Source of the DNA: Bostrychus sinensis
Lineage: Eukaryota; Chordata; Actinopteri; Gobiiformes; Eleotridae
DNA: 64,000 bases
Reading direction: 5' to 3'
NCBI GenBank assembly: GCA_020698575.1
Contig: CM036251.1
Location: 10,952,288 to 11,016,287 of the forward strand
Position 1 is the stretch's first letter. Each line of letters begins with the position of its first letter. Shown piece after piece: positions 36,036 through 47,707 of the stretch. The notes below the pieces were generated by a model. The model did no database searches. It saw only the letters and a list, made by a program, of their open reading frames with translations, and was not told the origin of the DNA. Made by a program: the position numbers and the translations under genes.

Positions 36036-36041
36036 TTTATT
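36036..36041 (-). terminator. candidate polyadenylation signal for snx33
   Basis: Reading down the minus strand from the snx33 stop, this is the first AATAAA I find (TTTATT on the plus strand). It would give a 3' UTR of about 1.4 kb that includes a tRNA-like repeat copy at 36.3-37.2 kb. A six-base match is weak evidence, and a more distal site is equally possible. Confidence 0.2.
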
Positions 36042-36304
36042 GTAGTGTCATTAACTATAGAACCACTATGAATTTAAAACCTATATCTTATTTTACACGT
36101 TACAAATACATTAAATTATGAAAGTCGACAGTTTGCCGTAATATTGCCAATGAATTGGTGTGCCACATCAATGAATTAGAAGAGTAGAAAAGTTCATTTA
36201 GTTCAGTAGTTCAATTCAAAAGGTGAGTATATAGATATAGTACACATAGAGTGAAATTATTAAAGCCAGAATAACTTGCAAAAGTATTTCAGCAAAGATC
36301 AGCA

Positions 36305-37180
36305 ATAGGCTAAGGGCAAAATTATGATTTCTGCCGTGGATCCAGATTGGTGTTTTAAAGGATTCTGTACTATTTGGAGATACAAACAAAATGCTGCATT
36401 TATGTGGTCCTTGGGTGCTTGTCTTTCCGAGATCAGAAGTTGTTTTTATGACTTGTTTATGTGCCTTTATCTCAGAAAGTCAAAATATTCACGTCACGAT
36501 ATGTAAACCAACTAAGTTTTTGGTCAGTAATGTTATTAATTAGCATTTAACAGCTAACAGTCAGATTTAAGGTTAGTCTTTGCACTATTAAAAAGCTGAA
36601 CGTTAATACATTTTGCAAATATAGCTTTAGCCAAAGAGCTTGGAAGTTAGGGGTGAAATAAATTAACAGCAATGGCTGAATCATTTCTATGACTATTCTG
36701 TTATTTCTAGGCAAGTTACAGCTTTTGGAAAACTCATTATTAGCAGAGTTAAGTCAAAAAAGCTCATGTATAAAATGCAAATTAATAAATCAGCTACTTT
36801 TCTGCTCTGTCCATGAAGCAGATGTCAAGTAAGGAAGTCGGCAGCAGGTTTTGATCCAAGTTCCCGAGGTTTTTTTTTTTTCCAACTTGTGCAGGTGTTC
36901 ATGTGCATCATTACATTTTCCAGAGTTTCAGAGGACCACATAAACGCACCACAAGATACTAACTTCACTCACTAAAAGAACAAAAGATTCATTTTTGTAG
37001 ATTCTATACCATTGTGAGATATTACAAGGGTTTTATGGCTCAATAGAAAGAGCATTTACCCCTGAACTAGAAGATCTTCGAGTATGAGTCCAGGTCTGGG
37101 CACTGTATCTTTACCATTGTGAGATAGGACCAGTGCCTTGGCAGAGGTCTATGCTGTCTGTGTGCTTCTAACATTTCACT
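36305..37180. mobile_element. second copy of the tRNA-like repeat cluster
   Basis: Positions 37024-37180 (TTTATGGCTCAATAGAAAGA, GACCAGTGCCTTGGCAGAGG) match 32545-32690. Positions 36310-36390 (GATCCAGATT, GGATTCTGTACTATTTGGAG) match 32200-32280, so an old duplicated repeat of about 0.5-0.9 kb is likely. It falls in the probable 3' UTR region of snx33. Confidence 0.45.
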
Positions 37181-37456
37181 GTGTGTATACTGAATCTATA
37201 ATATGTGTTTTTGAACTGCAGAAATAAATAGACTTTTCTATTTTCTTCTAATTTTTTGATGTAGGACTGAATATTCAAAAAATTAAAGGTACAGTAGGTG
37301 TTTAAAAGCATTGAATCAACAAAAGCAGTCGAAATGAAGTAGTGTCTCTCTCTAGTAACTCATGTCCTTATGTAACCGAACATCCTTGATCCCATTATAT
37401 CCACGTATTTTTGGCATTTTAGTCCATCTTTGTCAGAATTTTTTCCTCCATGTCTT

Positions 37457-37710
37457 TCACAGGGTCTCGTACATGCGCAGGGTGCGTTCCAGTTGCTGCG
37501 TGACCCGCTGGTAGAAGGCGATCTGCTCTCTGAGGTAGGCCTGCATCATGTCCTTGAAGTCCACCTCTCGTCGCTGGTGGAAGTGGCTCATCTCGGCCTG
37601 CAGAGCGAAGCCCACCGTCCGGCAGCGTTTCCGGATGCCGTCCGCCTCGCCCTGGTCCATCTTCCCCTCGTCGCTCATCCGCTGGGACTCCTTCACCTTC
37701 GCAAACGCAC
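37457..37710 (-). CDS. snx33: snx33 last coding exon: end of BAR domain and stop
   Basis: This exon follows an acceptor TTGTCCCAG|GTGCG. It completes the split Gly codon and reads AFAKVKESQRMSDEG onward to TLRMYETL and a TGA at 37459-37457. It supplies the last helices of the BAR domain, which dimerises and senses or induces membrane curvature. Phase 1 at the exon 1 donor fits phase 1 here, giving 1704 nt in all: 567 residues plus stop, close to the roughly 574 residues of mammalian SNX33. The G+C content is clearly above that of the surrounding intron and downstream DNA. It lies 23.5 kb from the main exon but is intact, with no frameshift. Confidence 0.95.
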
Positions 37711-38599
37711 CTGGGACAAGAGAGAGGGAGAGAGTTCGTTACAAGTCGTGTCTAAATTGAAGACAATGTTGGAGTCAAGTCAATCTTAGTAAGACCACAA
37801 AGTATGATGGACCAACTTAAAGAAAAACATTGAGATCTTATAAAGTGAACAGTTTACCAGAAGCTTTTTATAACACGCATAGTGCCAACAAATTGAAGTA
37901 TAGGAGAAAAACATTCTTACTTATTACAACTTATAAGGACAGATGATGATAATAATAAAGGATTACATTTATGCAGTGCTTTTCAAGGCACCCACTAATG
38001 CAGAGCTTCACAATCCTTTCATTTCCTATTCTATACAAAGAAATCAGTCTGGTATCCCTTCACCTGAGTTTCTTTCTATGGGGTTGAACAATCAGAATAA
38101 CCAAGCAGAGAAATGGCGGGACATAAGGGCGTGATGTAAGCATGGTGGATTGGTTGCTATGAAACACCAGCATACACAGTTTTATTAGGAACTCTGTGCC
38201 TATTTCTGAAAGGAAACAGCAGAAAAAGCCAGCTGTTGAAAGACTTGTGTAGAAAGTAATTTTGTTTGAATGTGGTCGTTAACGTCAAATGTGAACAGGA
38301 CTTAAGTGTTGTTAAAATGGCATCAAGACGAAGAAAAAAATGCCACAGAAAACTGAACTTTATATTAAATTTGTTTGGACTTAACCACGTCCAGATGACT
38401 GCTTTTTAAACCTTTTGTTGTGATATCATGTGTGTTCATTGATATGTTTGTACTATCCCTACTTAAAAAAAAACAAAAAAAAAAACACATGAAACGGATT
38501 ATTTTGTCTGTGTAAAAAATCTGCATATGACAGATTTATATGCATGTGAAAATAATATAGGTTCTTTCCAAATACTCCAGCAGGTGACTCTAAAATTCT

Positions 38600-38695
38600 T
38601 ATGCTTCTGTCAGAGCATATCTCAGCCCTGAGACTAACTAGCCACTGTTCAGGATGTACCTCACCTGAAGCTGAAGATGAATGAATGAATAAAAT
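38600..38695 (+). mobile_element. SINE tail fragment
   Basis: CAGCCCTGAGACTAACTAGC, GTTCAGGATGTACCTCACC and GAATGAATGAAT match the SINE tail. Confidence 0.55.
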
Positions 38696-38874
38696 ACTAA
38701 ATAAGATAATAGATATACTATAGCAACACTTACTTATACAATATACTACAAATTAAATACAACTGAAAGGCAACAGAGACAAGTGGTGAAATTAGAGGAT
38801 TTGTTTCAGGCAGAAAAAAAAAAAATTCCTTTAACTCTCTTTTAATGAGAAAAACTAATGAATGAATCCGGCCA

Positions 38875-39015
38875 CAAGGGAGCCACAAGCCAGTGTACTC
38901 CTTGTGCTCACCCCAAGCCTGGACAAATGGGGAAGGGTTGTGTCAGGAAGGGCATCCAGTGTAAAAACCGAGGCCAAATCCTTATGTGAATCATTGCACA
39001 CTTGGAGTAGTGACA
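38875..39015 (+). mobile_element. LINE/SINE 3'-tail fragment
   Basis: CCCCAAGCCTGGACAAATGG, GTGTCAGGAAGGGCATCCAG and GTAAAAACCGAGGCCAAATC are the same tail as at 17.4 kb, in the same orientation. Confidence 0.6.
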
Positions 39016-39382
39016 GATGAGGGAAGTAGTTATAGTTAGTGATAGGCTGACAGCAGGAAGTACTACTCCTCTTTAGTGAACAAGGAGGACATGCTGCAAA
39101 GTGCTAAATGCCAAAGTTTTACTGATGAAAACCATAAATTTGCCTTAATGTAATGTGATAAAAGCTATTAATCTTTCACATTTTATTGCACTGCTCGGGC
39201 TCGGCAAGTTCTCAGCAATAAATTTTCAAAAGTAATAAGCCAATATTTTCTCAAATTAAGAGCCAGTGATGTAACTTTCCCCCAGACGTTACTGCCATCG
39301 AGCTGAGGGCTCCACACAATCACTTTTTGTTTGAGCGTCTAGCTTCATGCAACTGCCCAGACTGAACTAACGTGGCCAGTCC

Positions 39383-40002
39383 CAGAGGGGGAAAGTAACT
39401 AAGTACTTCTTTTAAGAACATGTACATTATCTACAACATATTTTACATTTACTTGAGTAACTTTTTGAGGTAAAAACACTTATTTACTTATTTTGACTTC
39501 GGTGGTAAAGTGGGGAGCTGTAGTTTTAGTAAATGAAGGAATAGTAGTAGTGACAGTAAATAGTAGCAGTAGTAATGGGACGAGTAATAGTAGCAGAAGT
39601 AACAATAGTAGCATTAATAGTAGTAGAGATCATAGTAGCAGTGGTATTAGTAGCTGCAGTACTATTTGTAGTTTCAGCAGAAGTCGTGGTAATACATTTA
39701 ATTTTGTTGTTTATTATTATTATTATTATTATTTATTAGTAATAGTAGTAGTAGTAGTAGCGGTAGTAGAGGTAGAATTAGTAGTAGTAGTAGTAGTAGG
39801 AGTAGTTTTCATATTTTGTTGTTTATTAATAGAAGTAGAAGTAGTAGTAGTAGAGTAGGAATTGTAGTAGCAGCAGTAGTAGTTGTAGTTGTAATATATT
39901 TAACTTTGTTGTTTAGTAGTAGCAGTAGTAGTAGTAGTAGTAGTAGCAGTAATTTTCATATTTTGTTGTTCATTAGTAAAAGTAGTAGTAGTGCTAGTAG
40001 AA

Positions 40003-40037
<35 letters not shown>

Positions 40038-40210
40038 TGTAGTAGGAGTTATATTTTGTTTAAAAGCAACTAAAGTACTTGTATTTCTGCAAGTAACTTT
40101 ACACTTTTTTGTTTTACCCAAGTGTGAATTCTGTCAAGTACTTTTATTTCTACTCGAGTAACAATATTTTAAAGTAACAGTACTTTTACTTGATTTGACC
40201 TCCACCTCTG
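39383..40210. mobile_element. hAT-like MITE containing a GTA array
   Basis: The ends CAGAGGGGGAAAGTAACTAA and, reversed, CAGAGGTGGAGGTCAAATCA are related, with GTAC/AAGTACTT-rich subterminal text typical of a widespread fish MITE. Flanks GCCAGTCC and GGCAGCCT agree at 5 of 8, so a decayed duplication is possible. Roughly 530 of 828 bp is (GTA)n. Confidence 0.6.
39538..40068. repeat. imperfect GTA trinucleotide array inside the MITE
   Basis: AGTAGTAGC and AGTAAT units are interrupted by two copies of an ATTTTGTTGTTTATTA-type spacer and by TTATTATTA. The open frames through it encode poly-Ser and poly-Val and are not genes. Confidence 0.9.
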
Positions 40211-40674
40211 GGCAGCCTCCAAACTACCTTTCCCAACAGACTGCACATGTACAGTCTAGTCTCATGTATATCTAGATTTAGTGCGGAGGTCTTGGCAGGA
40301 CACAGGGAAAGCATTAAAAGCACTTAGCTGGAGAGAACAGAGCCATTGGCACAGCAGCAGTATGGAGCTGACCTACATTTTCTGTTTTCCACATGAGAGG
40401 AGACGATGCATCACCACATTTCACTGTGGCACCGAAAATATGTGTTGGACCAAAAACAGAATGGTTAAGAGCTAAGTAAGACAACATTGCTGGATCAGCT
40501 GACACTAAATCTTCACAGAGAAAGCTTTCTTTGTGACTAAATTTACTCTATAATGGACACAGAGCAAAAATAATAAGCAAAAATAATGTATATTGATTTT
40601 ATTTTTAGCTCTACAGTATGAGTGGTATGGTTTGGCACAGTTGTAGGTACAGGACCACTAAAGAAGCTTTCCAC

Positions 40675-41147
40675 TAGTGTTGTAGTCAGGACCTTATGAA
40701 TCGAGACCAAGACCAGTCCAAGACCAGAGTGAACCGAGACCAAGACAAGGCCGAGACTTTTGAGGTTTGAGACCAAGTTGAGACCGAGACTTGTAAGGAC
40801 CAAGACGAGACCAAGACCAAGGAAAACTGAGACCAGGTCAAGACCAAACTCTGTGAACTAATGCTAAATTTAAGGAGAAAAGGGGTTCAAATACATTATT
40901 GATAATTTGAATGAGTCCACAAACAGAGAACATAACGTTTTCCTGGTTATTGCACTGTTTAAAACTAATAGCTTAAAAATTATGAAGTATGGTCCTTTCT
41001 TACATTTGATTAAAAAAAAAAAAAACCCGCAACATCTGAGATTGAGACAAGACTGAGTACAACTGCAGCCGAGGCCAAGACTCAAGGCTGGTCTCAAGAC
41101 CAAGACTGGTCTCGGGCACAAGGAACAATGATGTCAAGCACTACACA
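40675..41147. mobile_element. hAT-like MITE rich in 'gagaccaagacc'
   Basis: The left end is TAGTGTTGTAGTCAGGAC and the right end, reversed, TGTGTAGTGCTTGACAT. Both flanks of the interior consist of GACCAAGAC/GAGACC words. A second copy at 58.1 kb shares GACCAGTCCRAGACCAGAGT and AAATTAAGGAGAAAAG-like text. No clear target duplication. Confidence 0.65.
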
Positions 41148-41941
41148 AGTCGTTTATTGATATGAGAAAGAAATGGTTAAAAAGGCAGGTTTGTTGCCAT
41201 TAACTGGAATAAAGGATCCGGTGAATCCTCCTCTAGTGTCAAAGAGCTGTTCTAATTTCCAAATGTACATACCACAGTTCAATATAGATTTAATTTAATG
41301 TCATAATGCATAAATACTAGCTTTGTTTTACTGTTTTTCAAAGGCACATTATTCATTCTCTGCAAATAACTTTATCAAAGACATGCTTCGTTCTCTTTGT
41401 ACCAGTTCCAAAGGTGGTATAGTGACACTTCAACATTAGACACTTTAAAACCCATTTGGATATCAGAAACAGAGGGAAAAAAGTGCCATACGGGCCAAAA
41501 ATTGATCATTCTGTCCCATGATGTATTAAATTTCTACATATCGATGATAAATAGTGTCAAGTTCAAATAAATATTGTATTATAAGCTACAAAAGACAACA
41601 TAATACAATAATTATCAAAAGTATCAATAAAAAAACATTGAAAAGGACAGGCCAAAAGATTGTGGCTATCAAAAGAATGAATGAAGAAAAAATAGGGATT
41701 TCTTTGTCTGCCAAAACATTATCAGTCTCAAAGCTGGCTTTTAAACTTATTTTAACATCCTTTATTTTGCTATTGTACATAAATTAGAGTTTCTTGGATT
41801 AACTCTGTCTCTTTCTCCTCCTTGCTTCAAAATACAAGTTTGTTATTGAGAAATGCCCTTTCAGTGTATAAATTACCCAAATGTATTTCTCTTTATTATT
41901 GACAAGCATGTGATCATGGCTATAACACCCAAAAAGCAAAA
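41148..41941. other. no gene recognised
   Basis: AT-rich with short unrecognised frames on both strands. Confidence 0.45.
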
Positions 41942-42181
41942 ATGAAAATGGAACAAGCCAAGCAGCTTAAACCCTATCAGTCTCTGCCACTGGAGGCTGT
42001 GTTACCGCAGGACGGCCCGCGGTCTGGAAAGTCACCAGGTTTGTTTATCTTGCCCGACCAGACGGACTACCACGTGTTTTTATGGCCAGGCGCGATGAGA
42101 GATTTGAGCTTTTTCGTGTGTGACAGCTCCATGGATTTGAGCCAGAGAGAGATCCCTCGGGGAGTGAAGGGAACCAGATAA
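41942..42181 (+). other. unrecognised 79-codon frame in a GC-rich island
   Basis: Within AT-rich intron DNA, about 41985-42175 is GC-rich with several CpGs and stays open for 79 codons (including LPDQTDYHVFLWPGAMRDLS). The composition looks more protein-like than chance frames nearby, but I do not recognise it. It could be a retrocopied exon scrap, an exon of an unannotated transcript, or chance. Confidence 0.25.
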
Positions 42182-42584
42182 TACATTACACAAAATAAAT
42201 TAGACCAAAGGGAAAGAATGTCATCTTCTTAGTGACTGAACTCAGGCATTTCCCACAGAGTCATGAGGATTGAAGGTCACTGAAATCTGCAATCTGTCTT
42301 TAACTTACATGAGTCTAAGTCCTCTCTTGTATGGGCATGTACCTGCAGTTTCTCAAATTTCAGCTCAGGTCAGAGTCCATATAGCCTTAAGGTGGCGTTT
42401 AAACATGTATAATTCATGGCCCTGTTTTGGTTACACTGATTCAAAAAGGATATGCTTTGCTGATGAGGTGTGAGAGGATAAAGTCTTATTAGGTCACCGA
42501 GGTCACCCAAATATTCTCCACAATCACTCTCAGTTTACATTTAGAAGTCTCCTATTAATAACAAATGTTGCATGTGATTAAAAG

Positions 42585-42965
42585 GGCCATAATATGTTTT
42601 TTTTAAGCTTTTTAAAATAGTTTTTGACACTGTTGCATTAGCATTTAACATTTTAGAACTTAAAATAATGTGTATGCATGGAAAAAGTCTTCTTTTGAGG
42701 AGCTGTTGCTTTCCATTTGCAGAGAATGCTTGGATTAGGTGTCTGTCGCCCTCCTGCTGGCAACAAGGGGGAATGGACAGTGCATAAAATGGCTATTTAG
42801 CACAACTATTAGCAACATGACACTAACAGATAGATAAATGAGCTGACTGTATCATAGTGACAGCAATTTAAGTGCTGAAATTATTAGAATGAGCTGAGGG
42901 ACGATGTGTGGGCTTAAGAAATCCACAGGAGCACTTCCTGGTTTCGTTTCTACATAGAGTACATA
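42585..42965 (-). repeat. family X dispersed repeat, copy 2 (reverse)
   Basis: The reverse complement matches the 46.1-kb copy: CCTGCTGGCAACAAGGGGGA, TTGGATTAGGTGTCTG, GTGACAGCAATTTAAGTGCT and AGGAGCACTTCCTGGTTTC all have counterparts there. It appears to be among the longer copies. Confidence 0.7.
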
Positions 42966-43009
42966 GTTTAAGCTCTTGAGAAGGGGATGGTTTCAGCATA
43001 CAGGATTAC

Positions 43010-43145
43010 TCAAACATGCATGACCTGTGACTACCTGGCCATTGTCCAGGGTGTAACCCACCTAAGGCCCACAGTTGCTGGGATAGGGTCCAGCCACCCA
43101 CAACCCCTAATGGCAATAAGTGGAAGGAGTGAATTAATGAATAAA
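43010..43145 (+). mobile_element. SINE tail fragment
   Basis: GGCCATTGTCCAGGGTGTAA, GCCCACAGTTGCTGGGATAG and GGTCCAGCCACCCACAACCC, then AATGGCAATAAGTGGAAG, match the SINE 3' part. Confidence 0.7.
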
Positions 43146-43814
43146 TAGTGGCATTCTGGTATTAATAGCCATTGGTTGCAAATTGGCTAATCATGGATGC
43201 TAAAGTCTTGATGGACAGTAGATTAATTTCATATGCACAGTGTTCATTTGCCTTTATTGGATGCTAATTTAGTTTGCTGTTATGAATAAAAGTACTTCTT
43301 TGGATTATCTCCCAGTATTCTTCTCTCTATCATTATCAAATACAACTATGGGAAAAAGGCTCTTAACAAAAGCCTGTATAAATGTTGCCAATATTTCAGA
43401 GCTCTAATAATAGCACACAGTGCTGAGTGTGCGTTTTCTTTTTGATGTGACTCGTCATGGGGGCCCATGTTTCTCAGTCACAGGTCATTAAACCATCCAT
43501 CTTGTTAAATCCAGAGAGGAGTCAATAAACTGAAGTGCATCCTCTTGAGCTGGAGCCAGTGTGTGAGACTCTGACTCTAACCTCAACAGACAATGGCATT
43601 CAAAGCTTTACTTTTAGGACACATGATAACACATTACCATTTTTATATACATACAGTGTCTATCAGCAAAACTTTATTTGACCGGAGCATCACATTAGTT
43701 TAAGTTATTTAATTTAGGCATAGAGTAAAGTACCTAATTATTTTTCATCATAATTATTTGTGTAGAAAATACAAAGCATTCAGTGAGAAGACAAATTTGA
43801 CAAATTTTATTTGT

Positions 43815-44071
43815 GCTACTACTACAGCTGTTAATACTACCACTACTGCAGCTTTGCAACTCAGTCATAAAGGCTACTACTACTAAGGCTACTACAACTA
43901 CAACTACAACTACTACTACTACTACCACTACTTCTTCTACTACTACCACTACAACTACTATTACTAAAACTACCACAACTACTACTTCAACTACCCCTAC
44001 TACCACTACTACTGCTATCACTACTACTACTACCAGTAACGCTACCACTACCATTAATGCCCCTACTATTA

Positions 44072-44105
<34 letters not shown>

Positions 44106-44108
44106 GAG
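43815..44108. repeat. imperfect ACT trinucleotide array
   Basis: About 290 bp of CTA/CTACAA/CCA triplets, the complement of the GTA arrays elsewhere. The poly-Thr and poly-Val frames through it are artefacts. Confidence 0.9.
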
Positions 44109-44138
44109 TCCCCCACAAGCCTGTGTACATTTGTGCCA

Positions 44139-44397
44139 CACTGCAAAAAATCAACATCTAGCATTCTTTAAAATGACTTGAATTTAGGATATTAACCTTG
44201 ATTTTGGTCATTTTTATTTATTTTTTACCCCACTGGCAGAAAATTTTGCTTGAAATAAGTAAAAATGGCTTGAAACAAGTCAAATATCTAGCCATATTAG
44301 TAAATAAATCTAATCTAGTAAAAAAATATTCAAATCAAGGTTAATAATCTGAATTCAAGTCATTTTAACTAATGATAGATATAGATTTTTTGCAGTG
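44139..44397. mobile_element. palindromic hAT-like MITE 'CACTGCAAAAAATC'
   Basis: The ends are CACTGCAAAAAATCAACATC and, reversed, CACTGCAAAAAATCTATATC. The arms continue inward with GACTTGAATT and AACCTTGATTT. Length 259 bp. Flanks TTGTGCCA and AAGTCCCA agree at 5 of 8. A related copy is at 50.7-51.0 kb. Confidence 0.7.
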
Positions 44398-46039
44398 AAG
44401 TCCCAAGCTCAGAAAGGGAATTCAGTGCAAGACAAAACGCCAAAACTGCCAAACAAGGAACTGTTTACTCATGAAGTTATATAAATAACTAAATGTAACT
44501 TCCTTTAACGTTACATTCTGCTAAGGCCCAAGTCAAGTGCAGCCCTCAACAATGTACACCACCTCTTCTTCTTCTTGCCTCACAATCATCTTGAGGTTTG
44601 CAGTGGGGCGTGTCGCATAAAATAGCACAATCCAATCTGTCAATGCACTGGTATGCACTGTATGACCTCACTGCCGCTCTCAAACCACTAAACGTATGGC
44701 CGCACCATTTTCCCTTAAGACTCTCTGAAAGGAAAACTGGAAAATAGCCGGTGGTTGTGTGACAGGGTAATGCACTCTAGTTTGGAAAGAAAATATCTGA
44801 GAAGTTATCGCAGTTACAAGACAAGAAATGAAATGTAGTGGATCACATTGACTCACTAAAACAAACAAATTGGTGATTCAAAAAGTTCAAACCCAGAAAA
44901 ACACCGTGACAGAGTGAGATTAGTGGCTGCTATTACCTTACAAAAGCGATAAACAGGAACATTTTTCAACTGAGGACAAATGGGCCTTGTCACCACAAAC
45001 ACTGGCCGCTAGCGAGGCGTTTGTGAGCAGAGAGAGGGTGACGTCTGTGTCAAGCACCGCTCTGAACTCGTGAGATGCACCGAGGACACAAAAATAACAT
45101 TTAAATACAGCTAAAATAACAAATGAATGTATAGCTGATCACTCTAGTTGATCTTGGCTTGTATAATGGAAGAATGACAGCGTATACCTTGTTAATGCAA
45201 AAGTAACACACAGGTTTCAATTAGACACAATAATAATACTGACTCATTTATCAACAGAAAAAGTGACTGAGGTGGCACCACACTGACTCAAGAAGCTTTC
45301 AGTAAAAACATTATTATGCGGAAAATACAGATGTCAGTGCAGTTAGTGTCAGAGGAGAGATCCACTGCTTTTATAACGGGGGAGCTATGTATATTGAAGC
45401 TGAAACAATCCAAAAATACAAACAAAAATTGACAGTAGGGTCACTAGTCCCAATATGAAGAGGAGTGGTCTATTCCAGGATAAATTCAATGTATTATTTG
45501 TTTACCTCAGATAATGTTTTATTACGTTGTTTTACTGTTGTAGTTGTTTGGTAACGTCTTATGAGTCAGTGCTGTGATTGGCTCAAACAAACTGTGGTAG
45601 ATGGTCACAGGCTGGTGTTATATCCAATCAACTCTACTATTCTACTTCTACTTCAAGTTCGTCCTCTTTACAAATGCCATTTCCACAATGATAACTCTTG
45701 TACATCGTCTTATTATCTTTTGGGCGAAGCCTGTGTCATTTCCGGTCAAAAAAAACTTTAAGTCAGAATTTGCCAGGGGTATAATTTCAGGCTTCACTGT
45801 ACCTTAACAAATGTTCACGTGAAAATGTCAAAACTGTAAAAACTAAGCAGTAAACAATAAACTTTCATGCACACGCGTGTAGGCACAGAGACTGTATGTG
45901 CTCTTATTGTTTCTGTACGACTCTTTCATGAGCTTGAGTTCTTCTACGTTTTCTTATGAGGTTTTTCATGGTTGGCAACCAAAAAAGATCTTGTTCATTT
46001 TGATAGTGTAAAAAAAAAAAAAACTCGCGCACCTCTCTG
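44398..46039. other. no gene recognised
   Basis: About 44985-45090 is GC-richer with several CpGs (GCCGCTAGCGAGGCG), but no frame or family is evident. The rest is AT-rich. Confidence 0.45.
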
Positions 46040-46110
46040 AATCAGTTCTCATATTTCACAGTGAAGAGTCATTCAAAAGAATTGGATCATTCATGAACGG
46101 CACATCTCTA
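46040..46110. mobile_element. possible hAT right end
   Basis: ATTCATGAACGGCACATCTC followed by TA resembles a frequent fish hAT terminus (TAGAGATGTGCCG when reversed). I could not define the partner end. Confidence 0.3.
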
Positions 46111-46124
46111 ATTCACACTTGTTT

Positions 46125-46530
46125 GAGAAAGTAATCCTGTTTGCTGAGCCCGTCCTTTTCGAATGATCTGAAAACGCTCGGTCTCACAGCTCTCTGTAGA
46201 CACGTGAAACCAGGAAGTGCTCCTGCGCGTTTCTAAAGCCTATACACCACCACCGGACTTGTTCTCTTCATTTCAGTGCTTAAATTGCCGTCACTACAAA
46301 GCAGACAGCTTATATCTATGTGTTAGTGTCATGTTGCTGACAGCTTTATGCTCTGTCCATTCCCCACCATTGCCAGCAGTCAAGACACCTAATCTAAGCA
46401 TTCTCTGCAAAGTAACAGCTCAAAGACATTTCCAAACATTATTTTAAGTCCTATAATGTAAAATTTCTAATGCAAAGGTGTCCAAAACGATTTCAAAAAG
46501 CCTGAAAGTAGCAGAATATGGCCCCTAGAA
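46125..46530 (+). repeat. family X dispersed repeat, copy 3 (fullest)
   Basis: It runs from AATCCTGTTTGCTGAGCCCG through ACGCTCGGTCTCACAGCTCT, AACCAGGAAGTGCTCCTGCG, GCTTAAATTGCCGTCACTAC and ATTCTCTGCAAAGTAACAG to AAGCCTGAAAGTAGCAGAAT. Used as the reference for the other copies. Confidence 0.7.
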
Positions 46531-47707
46531 CAACATTCCCTATCAGACTGCACTTTATCCTCTCTTCCTTGTCATAACATTGGGTAAGATTTCCAAAAAT
46601 CCTAAAGATATAAAATGGAAATATCAAAAGAGTCATTACCATATTAAATGTATAAATGCACAGAAACCATTGAAATATTGAAGAATCATTGGCACAAGGA
46701 TACTACTAACAACTACTATAAAGATTAAGTATTCAACATTGATTACTTATAATTTATGTGAACCTTATGTAGTTTTAAATGCAGAGTTTTTGATCCCCTT
46801 GACTTAACAGAGCATTACTTCCAGTGTGGTATCTGTACAAATAGCACTGACGCAACAACTGAAAGAAACACATAATAAGCACGAGATGTTGCAACACTAT
46901 CCTCAGACATCTTTGAACTTCTTTAACCAGCTGAACAACAAAAACTCCCAACCCGCAAGCAAACCTCTGGCTCTCATCTCAATACATTTTATTACTGTTT
47001 TCAAAGCCGCAGTACAAAAGGAGCACTGTAACATGCTTTAATATGCTCCACACTGAGATGACAACGACGAGGACAACAAACAAGAAAGATAGACAGAAGG
47101 ACTTGTGAACAGGAGAAATGTGCTGAAGAACTGAAAATAAAGTGAAGGGAAACTGAGCACCAAGAATGCATGAAGGGTCAGGAGGAGTTGGCAGACATGT
47201 TTAAAACAGTCCTTAAAAGCCTCCGGGAAAAAAACACAAACATGAAAAACCCACTGCTGAGTAAGCTAACAGTAATCGTGTTTACAGTCAGATAAAAAGA
47301 CAAGAGTTTATGCCCTTAGAGGAATGTGCTAGGACTTCTTCATCTGTCTCACATCTCAATAAAATGCCTGCCTTTTGCTGTTGTTACACAATGATTGGAT
47401 TTCTTATTACTTCAGTGATGAGGAATGTTCAAAACAGAGAGAGACGTGCTTTTAACCTGGGAGAGGTCAGCCAATGAGCATCGCAGAGGACGTTTATGGA
47501 CAAAGACAGACGGGTGAAAAGTGGGAAATTTAATAAAAAGCAGTCTATAGTATGAGGGGACTGTGAGATACGAAGCATTTTTTACCACCAATTACCAACA
47601 AATGTACAATGCTCCAGTCCTAATTCATAAGGCAGCCTATGTATGTTTTAGACTAGTGATTCCACCTCAAAAACATACTCAGAGTAGTTTTTTGTTTCAT
47701 TCATGCT

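Noticed and set aside
37430..37789. 119-codon plus-strand protein
   Set aside because: It is the antisense shadow of the last snx33 exon, extending into the intron.
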